Source: an uncultured Bacillota bacterium | Lineage (GTDB): Bacteria > Bacillota > Clostridia > Oscillospirales > Oscillospiraceae | Direction of reading: 5' to 3' | Assembly (NCBI GenBank): GCA_947650875.1 | Contig: CANSXE010000010.1 | Location: 1 to 41,758 of the forward strand | DNA length: 41,758 bases | Part shown: positions 23,156-31,095 of the stretch, in pieces | Numbering within the stretch: the first letter of the stretch is position 1 | Layout of the letters: every line of letters starts with the position of its first letter | Program-made: the position numbers and the translations under genes | Notes under the pieces: model-generated | Database searches by the model: none | What the model was told of the DNA's origin: nothing | The model's input: only the letters and a program-made list of their open reading frames with translations

Positions 23156-25768
23156 ATGAAGAAGCTGGTTTTGGGAATGTTGGCCCATGTGGACGCGGGC
23201 AAGACCACCCTGTCCGAAGGGCTTTTATACCTCAGCGGGGCGGTGCGGAAGCTGGGCCGGGTGGACCACCGGGACGCCTTTCTGGACACCGACGCCCAGG
23301 AGCGGGAGCGGGGCATCACCATTTTCTCCAAACAGGCGGAATTTTCCTGGGGGGATACCGCCCTCACCCTGCTGGACACCCCGGGGCACGTGGACTTCTC
23401 CGCCGAGATGGAGCGCACCCTGTCTGTGCTGGACTGCGCCGTGCTGGTCATCAGCGGCACCGACGGCATTCAGGGCCACACCCGCACCCTGTGGCGGCTG
23501 CTGGAGCGGCACGCCATCCCCACCTTCCTCTTTGTCAACAAGATGGACCTGGCGGGGGCGGACCGGAACGCCCTCCTGGCCCAGCTCCAGGACAGGCTGG
23601 ACGGCGGCTGCCTGGACTTCTCCCAGGGGCTGGAGCCGGTCACAGAGGACCTGGCTTCCCTGGACGAGGAGCTGATGGACCGGTATCTGGAGGGAGGACC
23701 GGTCACAACCGGGGACGCCGCCGCCCTGATTGCCCGGCGGCTGGTCTTCCCCTGCTTCTTCGGCTCGGCCCTGAAGCTGGAGGGGGTGGAGGAGCTGCTG
23801 GACGGCCTGTCCCGGTACACCCTGCCCCCCTCCTACCCCACCGACTTCGGGGCGCGGGTGTTCAAAATCGCCCGGGACGGAGCGGACCGGCTCACCTATG
23901 TAAAGGTCACCGGCGGATCCCTCAAGGTGCGCACCCTGCTGCGGGAGGAGAAGGTCAATCAGATCCGCATCTACTCCGGGGCCAAATACCAGACCATCGA
24001 CGAAGCCCCGGCGGGGACGGTGTGCGCCCTCACCGGACTGACCAAAACCCGGCCGGGGGACGTCTTTGGGGTGGAGCCCCCCGCCGCCGGACCCGAGCTG
24101 GAGCCGGTGCTGACCTATCAGGTCATCCTCCCCCCCGGCTGCGACGTCCACACTGCCCTCCGCAATCTCCGCCAGCTGGAGGAGGAGGACCCCCAGCTCC
24201 GGGTGGTTTGGAACGAAACGTTGGGGGAGATTCACCTCCAGCTCATGGGGGAGATTCAGTTGGAGGTGCTCACCCGGCTCATTCGGGAGCGGTTTGGGAC
24301 GGAGGTCTCCTTTGGCGCCGGGAACATCGTCTACCGGGAGACCATCACCAATGCAGTGGAGGGGGTGGGCCACTTCGAGCCCTTGCGGCACTACGCCGAG
24401 GTCCACCTGCTGCTGGAGCCCGGCCCCCGGGGCAGCGGACTGCGCATCACCTCCGCCTGCCCCACTGACCAGCTGGAGCTGAACTGGCAGCGGCTCATCT
24501 TCACCCACCTGATGGAAAAGCGCCACCGGGGTGTGCTCACCGGGTCGCCCATCACCGACGTGAAAATCACCCTGGTGGCCGGCCGGGCCCATGTGAAGCA
24601 CACCGAAGGGGGCGACTTCCGCCAGGCCACCTACCGGGCGGTACGTCAGGGGCTGATGCAGGCGGACAGCATCCTCCTGGAGCCCCACTACGATTTTACC
24701 CTGGAGCTCCCCCCGGACTGCGTGGGCCGGGCCATGAACGATTTGCAGACCATGGGGGGCAGTGTGGAGGGCCCGGAACAGGAGGGGGAGCTGTCCGTCC
24801 TGACGGGCCACGCCCCGGTGGCCGGCCTGCGGGACTACTGGAGAGAGGTCACCGCCTACACCCGGGGCCGGGGACGGCTGTCCTGCACCCTCCGGGGGTA
24901 CGAGCCCTGCGCCAATCAGGAGAAAATTGTCTCCCAACTGGCCTACGACCCGGAGCGGGATGTGGACAACCCGCCCGACTCCGTCTTTTGCTCCCACGGG
25001 GCGGGGGTGATTGTCAAGTGGAATGAGGTCCGGGCACACATGCACGTGGACAGCGGCCTGCGGCTGGGAGAGGAAACACCCCGCCCGGAACCAGCCGCCC
25101 CCTCGGGCGGGGAGCGGCAGTACCGGGGGGGCAGTCTGGAACAGGATAAGGAGCTGCTGGCCGTCTTCGAGCGGACCTACGGCAGGGTGGACCGGGATAC
25201 CGCCTTTCAACCCCAGAAGAAGCCCGCCCGCACCAGCCTGGACGAGGGGAAGTACACCATCCGGGAGCAGAAAACCGGTCCGGAGTACCTCCTGGTGGAC
25301 GGCTACAACATCATTTTCGCCTGGGACGAGCTCACCGCCCTGGCCCGGCAGGACATGCCCGCCGCCCGGGGGGCGCTGGAGGACATCCTGTCCAACTACC
25401 AGGGCTTCCGCAAATGTGTGGTAATTCTGGTCTTCGACGCCTACCGGGTAAAGGGAAATCCCGGCTCGGTGGAGAAGAAAAACAACATCTATGTGGTCTA
25501 CACCAAAGAGGCCGAGACCGCCGACGCCTACATTGAAAAAGCCACCTACGACCTGGGCAAGGACCACCGGGTCCGGGTGGCCACCTCCGACGCCCTGGAG
25601 CAGATGATTATTCTGGGCCACGGGGCTCTGCGGCTGTCCGCCCGGGCCTTTCAGGCGGAGGTGGAACAGACCCAGGGGGAGATATCCGCCCTGGTGGCCA
25701 AGCTGAACCGGCGCAATACGGGGGACCGGAAGGTGAAAAATACGGCGAGATTGATAGAAAAACATTAG
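23156..25768 (+). CDS. TetM/EF-G-like ribosomal GTPase fused to a YacP/Rae1-type NYN nuclease
   Basis: An 870-residue two-part protein. Residues 1 to about 640 follow the five-domain plan of TetM-type ribosomal protection GTPases: G1 AHVDAGKTT (10-18), G2 region RERGITIF, G3 DTPGHVDF (74-81), G4 NKMD (128-131), then EF-G-like domains II-V ending around APVAGLRDYWREV and GYEPC. A linker with SVFCSHGAG and a Pro/Gly-rich part follows. Residues about 705-870 are a NYN (YacP/Rae1) domain: LLVDGYNIIF (D715), LVFDAYRV (D761), ETADAYIEKA (D790) and VATSDALEQ (D812), all four acidic positions kept. YacP/Rae1 proteins cleave mRNA at the ribosomal A site, and TetM-type GTPases act at the same site. Plain TetM proteins end near 640 residues. 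The ATG follows a GAAGGGCGGAG region. Tetracycline resistance is not implied. Confidence 0.9.
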   Translation: MKKLVLGMLAHVDAGKTTLSEGLLYLSGAVRKLGRVDHRDAFLDTDAQERERGITIFSKQAEFSWGDTALTLLDTPGHVDFSAEMERTLSVLDCAVLVISGTDGIQGHTRTLWRLLERHAIPTFLFVNKMDLAGADRNALLAQLQDRLDGGCLDFSQGLEPVTEDLASLDEELMDRYLEGGPVTTGDAAALIARRLVFPCFFGSALKLEGVEELLDGLSRYTLPPSYPTDFGARVFKIARDGADRLTYVKVTGGSLKVRTLLREEKVNQIRIYSGAKYQTIDEAPAGTVCALTGLTKTRPGDVFGVEPPAAGPELEPVLTYQVILPPGCDVHTALRNLRQLEEEDPQLRVVWNETLGEIHLQLMGEIQLEVLTRLIRERFGTEVSFGAGNIVYRETITNAVEGVGHFEPLRHYAEVHLLLEPGPRGSGLRITSACPTDQLELNWQRLIFTHLMEKRHRGVLTGSPITDVKITLVAGRAHVKHTEGGDFRQATYRAVRQGLMQADSILLEPHYDFTLELPPDCVGRAMNDLQTMGGSVEGPEQEGELSVLTGHAPVAGLRDYWREVTAYTRGRGRLSCTLRGYEPCANQEKIVSQLAYDPERDVDNPPDSVFCSHGAGVIVKWNEVRAHMHVDSGLRLGEETPRPEPAAPSGGERQYRGGSLEQDKELLAVFERTYGRVDRDTAFQPQKKPARTSLDEGKYTIREQKTGPEYLLVDGYNIIFAWDELTALARQDMPAARGALEDILSNYQGFRKCVVILVFDAYRVKGNPGSVEKKNNIYVVYTKEAETADAYIEKATYDLGKDHRVRVATSDALEQMIILGHGALRLSARAFQAEVEQTQGEISALVAKLNRRNTGDRKVKNTARLIEKH

Positions 25769-25789
25769 GCGGGGCGATGCCCCGCCTTT
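25768..25789 (+). terminator. Terminator of the fusion gene
   Basis: GGCGGGGC (25768-25775) pairs with GCCCCGCC (25779-25786), 3-base loop, then TTTC. It starts inside the stop codon. Confidence 0.75.
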
Positions 25790-25891
25790 CGCGTTGACAG
25801 CAATGGTCCCAATTGACGGCGCCGGACCGCCGGGGCAGAAATCCGTTTTCAGAAATTTTATATCCCGCGCCATCAGCGTAAAAAAGTCTCT

Positions 25892-25932
25892 ATAAAACCA
25901 CAAAAATTGGATTGCTTATTTTGTGGTTTTAT
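25892..25932. repeat. Perfect 14-bp inverted repeat upstream of the chemoreceptor
   Basis: ATAAAACCACAAAA (25892-25905) and its exact complement (25919-25932) flank a 13-base loop. It stands in the AT-rich 260-base gap before the chemoreceptor gene. No U run follows the stem, so it is either an operator, an attenuator or a weak terminator. The rest of 25790-26030 shows no gene. Confidence 0.7.
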
Positions 25933-26032
25933 GTTACGGTACCGGAGATCGAATTTATTTAAATTGTATATACTGCCGGAGAGACGCATATTATCCTGCC
26001 CTGCATAAAATTAGATGAGAGGAAGATATTAC

Positions 26033-27979
26033 ATGAAATCAATCAAATCAAAAATTCAAGTCAGCATGCTCTCAGTGGTGCTGATTGGCTCTGTTCTGAT
26101 CGGTGTGATTACCGCCCTTCTGAACGCCAGCGGAATTGATGATGTGATGACAAAGACCCTGGGTCCCGCAACCCAGATGGCCGCTGACGCCGTGGAGTGG
26201 AAAATGGGAAACTACTGGACAGCGCTGCAGGAGGCCGCCGCTTCTGATATCTTCCGGGAATCTGAGCCCACCGATCCGGCACTGGTTTCGGTGCGGGAAG
26301 AAATTGCCCAGCGCAACGGTTTTCTTTACACCGGGAAAATGGATGCCACCGGTTTCTCCTCCACAGGGTATAACTACGCGGAGGAGGAGTATTTTAAGCA
26401 GTGCAAATCCACCATGGAGCCCTATATCTCTGACATTATGAACGACGGCCAGCAAATGATCTTTCTGCTGGAGGTTCCGATCATCAACAACGGCCGTTTT
26501 GACGGCGTAGTCTACGGCGGCATCAGCGCCGATTTTCTGTCGGACATTGTGGCCAATCTGGCCATGGGCAGCAACGGCGTGGCCTATGTGCTGGATAACC
26601 GGGGCAACGTCATCGGCCACCGGGAGACCTCCATTGTGGAGGAGGGCTCCAATATGATTGAGGCCGCAAAGACGGACCCCAGTGTGGCGGATGTGGCCGC
26701 TGTAAATCAGCGCATGATTCAGGGCGAAACCGGCTTCGGTGCCTATCAGTTTTATGGCGACAACAAATTTGTGGGCTTTGCTCCCATCGACGGCAATCAG
26801 AGGTGGAGTATTGCCATTGAGACCAGCCAGCGGGAGTTTAAAGCCACCCTGGACCGGAGCATTCTGCTGACCGTCCTGGTGGTGCTCCTGGTTGTCCTTG
26901 CCACCTTCCCGGTGGCAGTCAAGGTGGGCAAGTCCATCTCCGGCCCGATTCAGTCCTGCGTCGCCCGGCTGGAGCAGATGGCCGACGGCGACCTCCATAC
27001 GCCCGCCCCCCAGGTGAAATCCAAGGATGAAACCGCCAAGCTGGCCAAGGCTTTAGAGACCATGCTCGCCCGGCTGAACGACGTGACCCGGGATGTGACC
27101 CATCACTTGAGCAAAATGGCCCAGGGAGATTTCCGTGAGAGCATCGACCGTACATATTGGGGCGACTTCGTGTCCATGGAGCAGTCCATCAAGGCGATCC
27201 ACAGCTCCCTGCGGAACACCCTCTCCCAAATCAGCCAATCTGCCGGAGCCGTGGCAAACGGCGCGGTCCAGGTCTCCAATGGAGCCCAGTCTCTGAGTCA
27301 GGGCGCGGCGGAGCAGGCGAGCGCCGTTCATGAGCTCTCCGCCACAGCGGCCAGCATTGCCGAGACCGCGCGGCAGACTGCCGCCGCCGCAGAGGAGGCA
27401 GGCCAGTTTGTAAACCAGGCCAGCGTGCAGATGGGCGTCAGCGTGAGCTGCGTCAAAGAGCTGAACGCCGCGATGGAGAAGATATCCAACTCCTCGACAG
27501 AGATTGGAAAGATTATTGATACCATTGAAAATATTGCGTTCCAGACCAATATTCTGGCGCTGAACGCGGCCGTGGAGGCCGCCCGGGCCGGGAATGCGGG
27601 CAAGGGCTTTGCCGTTGTGGCCGACGAGGTGCGCAACCTGGCCTCTAAGTCTGACGAGGCCGCAAAGGCCACTAAGGAGCTTATCGAAGGCTCCATCTCC
27701 TCTGTGCAGGAGGGCAGCCAGGTGGTGAAGCGGGTAACCGAGTCCCTGGATAAGACAAACGATATCTCCAGTAACGTCACCCTAAAGGTGAATACCGTGG
27801 TGGAGTCTGTAGAGGGTCAGACCACGGCTATCTCCCAGGTTACCGAGGGGATTGAGCAGATTTCCGCCGTTGTACAGAGCACCTCCGCCACCGCGGAGCA
27901 GAGCGCGGCCACATCTCAGGAGCTGACAGATCAGTCTCTGCTGATGAATAACCTGGTACACAAGTTCCAGTTGAGTTAA
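26033..27979 (+). CDS. Methyl-accepting chemotaxis protein
   Basis: A 648-residue transmembrane chemoreceptor that signals to CheA/CheW. Order: basic N-terminus, TM1 (about 7-28), extracellular Cache-type sensor (about 30-275, with [14 protein letters not shown] and [15 protein letters not shown] as PAS-like Cache strands), TM2 (277-300), HAMP (about 301-355), and a long MA signalling coiled coil whose tip is [19 protein letters not shown] (502-520). The ligand is unknown. I chose ATG 26033, with GAGAGGAAG upstream, over the in-frame ATG at 26015, which has no ribosome site. No che or flagellar genes are in the window, so it is an orphan receptor here. The C-terminus lacks a CheR-binding pentapeptide. 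Confidence 0.94.
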   Translation: MKSIKSKIQVSMLSVVLIGSVLIGVITALLNASGIDDVMTKTLGPATQMAADAVEWKMGNYWTALQEAAASDIFRESEPTDPALVSVREEIAQRNGFLYTGKMDATGFSSTGYNYAEEEYFKQCKSTMEPYISDIMNDGQQMIFLLEVPIINNGRFDGVVYGGISADFLSDIVANLAMGSNGVAYVLDNRGNVIGHRETSIVEEGSNMIEAAKTDPSVADVAAVNQRMIQGETGFGAYQFYGDNKFVGFAPIDGNQRWSIAIETSQREFKATLDRSILLTVLVVLLVVLATFPVAVKVGKSISGPIQSCVARLEQMADGDLHTPAPQVKSKDETAKLAKALETMLARLNDVTRDVTHHLSKMAQGDFRESIDRTYWGDFVSMEQSIKAIHSSLRNTLSQISQSAGAVANGAVQVSNGAQSLSQGAAEQASAVHELSATAASIAETARQTAAAAEEAGQFVNQASVQMGVSVSCVKELNAAMEKISNSSTEIGKIIDTIENIAFQTNILALNAAVEAARAGNAGKGFAVVADEVRNLASKSDEAAKATKELIEGSISSVQEGSQVVKRVTESLDKTNDISSNVTLKVNTVVESVEGQTTAISQVTEGIEQISAVVQSTSATAEQSAATSQELTDQSLLMNNLVHKFQLS

Positions 27980-28051
27980 TGCGGGCTGGATACTGTGCCC
28001 GGTGAAGGAAACGCAGCAATCAAAGCACTGGGACAATGTCACAGAAGATGC

Positions 28052-28082
28052 AAAAAGCAGACACGCGATGCGTGTCTGCTTT
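28052..28082. terminator. Bidirectional terminator between chemoreceptor and hydrolase genes
   Basis: AAAGCAGACACGC (28054-28066) pairs perfectly with GCGTGTCTGCTTT (28070-28082), 3-base loop, with A5 on one side and T3 on the other. Confidence 0.85.
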
Positions 28083-28088
28083 CCCATG

Positions 28089-29159
28089 TCACAGCGCCCG
28101 CAAAGCCGCTCCCGCCAGACGGGCCAGTGATCCGGCCACGGTAAGCAGGTCCTGGGGGTCAGCGTCCAGGGCGGCCCGGAGGGCACCGGCCAGATGCCTG
28201 GGCTCCAGGGCCTCCTTCACCGTTTTGGCATCGCCGGAGGACAGCAGCTCATACAGGGTATCCGCCACCGTCTCCCGCTGGGCGCCGGTCAGCCCGGCCA
28301 GCCAGTTTTTCAGGGTCCGGTCAATGAGACGGCTGCCGGCGTCCACCTCCTCCAGCCGGACGAAGTCGGGCCCCAACACCTGCCAGGAGTAGGGGTCGTG
28401 CTGGAACAGCCCCTGCTGGTCGCTGTCCACCACGGTGTGGGGCTCCTCGTGGGCCAGCAGCAGCCCCACCACCGACGACCGGGGCACAAAGCTGCGCAGG
28501 CGGGTGCGCAGCTCCTGATAGCCCGGCCGGGCCAGCAGGTAGGGGTTGAGACCGGGGCCGTCGAAGGACCACACGCTGGCAATCCGGTCCCGCACCTTCA
28601 CCGCGGACAAAGCCCCCCCTGCCGCCGCCAGGTTGCCCCCCTTGGAGTGGCCCCCCAGCCGCAGCTGGCCGGGGAAGGACGCGGCAAAGTCCTGAATATA
28701 CCCCGCCGCCGCCAGCTGCGCGGGCACTACGTCCATAAAGCTGAGGTTAAAATCCTCCTTCCAGCCCACCAGGGTGCCGTCGGTGCCCCGGAAGGCCAGA
28801 AAGGCGGAGCCGTCGTCCAGCAGGACGGTGAGGGCGGCAAACTGGGTCTCCTCTTTGGGGACGAAGCGGTCGGCGCATCGACACAGCCCCAGCCGGACAA
28901 AGCGTGGCGCGCGGGCCAGAGCCCGGAGGAGGGCAAGGTCCGCCTCACACCGGCAGCGGCCCCGCCGGGCGGGCGGAAGGGCCAGGTACTCCTCCGCCGC
29001 CTCCCCCAGGGGGACGGGCTCCTCCCCCTGGGCCGGGCCGTCGAAGTGGATGTAGGACAGCACGGACAGGACCAGCCCGTCCACGGGACCGAAGGGGACC
29101 CGGTCCAGAGACAGGTCCCCCCGCCAGGCCAGGTAGTCCAAGAGGTTACCCACCGCCAT
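28089..29159 (-). CDS. Mbeg1-like (DUF2974) alpha/beta hydrolase
   Basis: A 356-residue cytoplasmic protein of the Mbeg1-like / DUF2974 group, lipase-class-3-like hydrolases. The N-terminal region MAVGNLLDYLAWRGDLSL is typical of this group. The oxyanion strand FLAFRGTDGTLVGWKEDFNLSF (about 120-141) and the nucleophile elbow GGHSKGGNLA (S172) are visible; FDGPGL follows and a late Asp/His pair (HTVVDSD) may complete the triad. The substrate is unknown. The ATG at 29159 follows AAAAGGAGTG; a longer in-frame start near 29462 would run across the spoIIID gene and is rejected. It is divergent from spoIIID, with about 100 bases between the starts. Confidence 0.85.
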   Translation of the reverse strand: MAVGNLLDYLAWRGDLSLDRVPFGPVDGLVLSVLSYIHFDGPAQGEEPVPLGEAAEEYLALPPARRGRCRCEADLALLRALARAPRFVRLGLCRCADRFVPKEETQFAALTVLLDDGSAFLAFRGTDGTLVGWKEDFNLSFMDVVPAQLAAAGYIQDFAASFPGQLRLGGHSKGGNLAAAGGALSAVKVRDRIASVWSFDGPGLNPYLLARPGYQELRTRLRSFVPRSSVVGLLLAHEEPHTVVDSDQQGLFQHDPYSWQVLGPDFVRLEEVDAGSRLIDRTLKNWLAGLTGAQRETVADTLYELLSSGDAKTVKEALEPRHLAGALRAALDADPQDLLTVAGSLARLAGAALRAL

Positions 29160-29199
29160 CACTCCTTTTCCCAGTCTATGACCGGGCAGGGAAAAAGGC

Positions 29200-29228
29200 T
29201 CATATCCCCCGAAAAATCCGCATAGGAT
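29200..29228 (+). promoter_or_regulatory. Sigma-E-type promoter for spoIIID
   Basis: TCATATC (29200-29206), 14-base spacer, CATAGGAT (29221-29228), matching the sporulation sigma-E pattern (ATA-type -35, CATANNNT -10). In Bacillus subtilis spoIIID is transcribed by sigma-E in the mother cell, so the match is biologically expected. Confidence 0.7.
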
Positions 29229-29258
29229 GGAACAGCAAAAGTCGGGGAGTGTTGTGCT

Positions 29259-29507
29259 TTGAAAGGAAATATGGAGGAACGGGCCGAGCGGCTGGCGCTC
29301 TACATTCTGGAGAACCGGGCGACGGTGCGTTCCGCGGCACAAAAGTTTGGGATATCCAAGTCCAGCGTACACAAGGACCTGGCCGAGCGCCTGCCCACCT
29401 TCAACCGGACGCTCTACCTCCAGGTGAAAGAGGTGCTGGAGCAGAACAAGGCGGAGCGCCACATCCGGGGAGGCATCGCCACGCGGAAGAAATACAAAGG
29501 AGCATAA
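29259..29507 (+). CDS. spoIIID: Sporulation transcription factor SpoIIID
   Basis: An 82-residue DNA-binding regulator acting in the mother cell during sporulation. The helix-turn-helix is TVRSAAQKFGISKSSVHKDL (about 22-41), followed by the family's AERLPTFN, VKEVLEQNKAERHIRGGIATRKKYK basic tail. I chose TTG at 29259, with GGGGAG 9 bases upstream, since it gives the same N-terminal length as the Bacillus protein; an in-frame ATG at 29271 (AAAGGA only 3 bases away) is the alternative. A sigma-E-like promoter stands 31 bases upstream and a strong terminator follows, so it is monocistronic. Confidence 0.95.
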   Translation: MKGNMEERAERLALYILENRATVRSAAQKFGISKSSVHKDLAERLPTFNRTLYLQVKEVLEQNKAERHIRGGIATRKKYKGA

Positions 29508-29510
29508 GAG

Positions 29511-29541
29511 ACACGGCGGGGCTTGCGCCTCGCCGTGTTTT
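29511..29541 (+). terminator. Terminator of spoIIID
   Basis: A 12-bp stem (29511-29522 with 29527-29538, one G-U pair), 4-base loop, followed by TTT. Confidence 0.85.
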
Positions 29542-29587
29542 ATGCTAAAATTGGGCTACTTTATGAAACAGAGAGGAACATCACGCC

Positions 29588-30418
29588 ATGAGCTACGCCG
29601 ACCAGGTATTTATTCAAAATTGCAGGGATATTCTGTCCCATGGGGTGTGGGACACCGACCGTCAGGTCCGCCCCCGGTGGGAGGACGGCTCCCCCGCCCA
29701 CACGGTAAAGCTGTTCGGGGTGGTGAACCGCTACGACCTGCGCCGGGAGTTCCCCATCCTCACGGTGCGCCGGCAGTATATCAAATCCGCCGTGGATGAG
29801 CTGCTGTGGATCTGGCAGAAGAAGTCCAACAACATCCACGACCTGAACAGCCATGTGTGGGACGCCTGGGCGGACGAGACCGGCTCCATCGGCAAGGCCT
29901 ACGGCTATCAGCTGGGGGTACGCCACCACTACCCCCAGGGGGACATGGACCAGGTGGACAAGGTGCTGTGGGATTTAAAGCACGACCCCGCCTCCCGGCG
30001 AATCATAACCACCCTCTACAACCACCACGACCTGAGCGAGATGGCCCTGTACCCCTGCGCCTACTCCATGACCTTCAACGTGTCGGGGAACACCCTCAAC
30101 GCCATCCTGAACCAGCGCTCTCAGGACATGCTCACCGCCAACGGCTGGAACGTGATGCAGTACGCCGTCCTCCTCCACATGTTTGCCCAGGTGTCCGGCT
30201 TCGAAGCCGGCGAACTGGTCCACGTCATCGCTGACTGCCACATCTATGACCGCCACGTCCCTGTGGTGGAGGAGCTGATTTCCCGCACCCCCTTCGACGC
30301 GCCGAAGTTCAGCCTGGACAGGAGTGTCACCGATTTTTACGACTTCACCCCCGCCAGCGTCACCCTGGAGGGCTACCAGGCCCACCCCCTGGAGGGGAAA
30401 ATTCCGGTGGCGGTGTAA
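29588..30418 (+). CDS. thyA: Thymidylate synthase
   Basis: A 276-residue classical ThyA that methylates dUMP to dTMP with methylene-tetrahydrofolate, giving dihydrofolate. The catalytic cysteine is C157 in LYPCAYSMTFNV; the preceding SRRIITTLYN contains the phosphate-binding arginines, and LNQRSQDMLTANGWNV, followed by the VHVIADCHIYDRH region, is diagnostic. The ATG at 29588 follows GAGAGGAAC. DHFR follows 80 bases downstream, the expected partner that recycles dihydrofolate; a palindromic repeat lies in between. No strong promoter was found just upstream. Confidence 0.96.
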   Translation: MSYADQVFIQNCRDILSHGVWDTDRQVRPRWEDGSPAHTVKLFGVVNRYDLRREFPILTVRRQYIKSAVDELLWIWQKKSNNIHDLNSHVWDAWADETGSIGKAYGYQLGVRHHYPQGDMDQVDKVLWDLKHDPASRRIITTLYNHHDLSEMALYPCAYSMTFNVSGNTLNAILNQRSQDMLTANGWNVMQYAVLLHMFAQVSGFEAGELVHVIADCHIYDRHVPVVEELISRTPFDAPKFSLDRSVTDFYDFTPASVTLEGYQAHPLEGKIPVAV

Positions 30419-30457
30419 CCCTTAAAGCAGACACAGTCTCATGTATATAGAGAGAAC

Positions 30458-30483
30458 GGACGCATCGTGATGCGTCCCTACAG
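30458..30483. repeat. Palindromic repeat unit, copy 1
   Basis: GGACGCATC (458-466 of this kilobase) and GATGCGTCC (30469-30477) form a 9-bp stem, followed by CTACAG. The same core, with a (T)GTAGGG arm, recurs at 35053-35078 and 35103-35127. It lies between thyA and folA. Confidence 0.75.
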
Positions 30484-30497
30484 AAAGAAGGGGCAGC

Positions 30498-30977
30498 GTG
30501 AACCTGATTGTCGCAGTTGACCAAAACTGGGCCATCGGCAGGGATGGCGACCAGTTGGTGTATCTGTCCGAGGACCTGAAGCACTTCAAGGCCCTCACCA
30601 CCGGCCATCCGGTGATTCTGGGTCGGAAGACCCTGGCCACCTTCCCCGGAGGCCGGCCTTTGAAGGGCCGGCGCAACCTGATTTTGTCCCGGAACTCCGG
30701 TTTTTCTCCTGAGGGAGCGGAGGTATTCTCCAATCTGGACGCCCTGCTGGCCGCCGTGTCGGAGGACGCCTTTGTGATCGGAGGGGCGTCGGTGTACGCC
30801 GCCCTGCTGGACCGGTGCGACACCGCATATGTCACAAAGATTCTCCACGCGTTTCCGGATGTGGACTGCTGGTTTCCCAACCTGGACGCCCGCCCGGAGT
30901 GGCACGTCACAGAGGAGGGGCCGGAGCTGGAGGAGAAGGGGATCAAATTCCGGTACACAACCTACAAACGGGTATAG
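30498..30977 (+). CDS. folA: Dihydrofolate reductase
   Basis: A 159-residue NADPH-dependent reductase making tetrahydrofolate. It begins with GTG at 30498, with AAGAAGGGG upstream. Family motifs: LIVAVDQNWAIGRDG (3-17), the substrate Asp in LSEDLKHF, ILGRKTLATFPGGRPLKGRRNLILS for NADPH binding, and VIGGASVYAALL. The usual active-site loop LPW is replaced by LVY here, so the conserved tryptophan is missing; the acid residue is kept. The last third (FPDVDCWFPNL, VTEEGPELEEKGIKFRYTTYKR) is normal. It is paired with thyA. Confidence 0.93.
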   Translation: MNLIVAVDQNWAIGRDGDQLVYLSEDLKHFKALTTGHPVILGRKTLATFPGGRPLKGRRNLILSRNSGFSPEGAEVFSNLDALLAAVSEDAFVIGGASVYAALLDRCDTAYVTKILHAFPDVDCWFPNLDARPEWHVTEEGPELEEKGIKFRYTTYKRV

Positions 30978-31040
30978 AAAACGGCCCCATTCCCTTTCGT
31001 GTCCCCTGTGTTCTCCAGGACACAGGGCCGTAAATCAGGA

Positions 31041-31080
31041 ATCCCCCGGTCATCGCCTCAGGCGGTGACCGGGGGATTTT
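31041..31080 (+). terminator. Terminator of thyA-folA
   Basis: A 17-bp stem (31041-31057 with 31061-31077, one G-U pair) with a 3-base loop and TTTT. A further 8-bp hairpin (31004-31011 / 31020-31027) precedes it. Confidence 0.85.
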
Positions 31081-31095
31081 GACGCTCAAAACAAT

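Noticed and set aside
23156-25768. Calling the fusion a tetracycline resistance gene
   Set aside because: The GTPase part is TetM-like, but the C-terminal nuclease and chromosomal, non-mobile context give no support for tetracycline protection.
23225-25903. 892-codon open frame on the minus strand opposite the GTPase-nuclease fusion
   Set aside because: It is a GC-rich antisense shadow: low-complexity Gly/His/Gln/Val translation, no ribosome site, and no family motif, while the plus strand has complete GTPase and NYN motifs.
31004-31027. Separate terminator from the 8-bp hairpin after folA
   Set aside because: No U run follows; the stronger hairpin at 31041-31077 is the real terminator.
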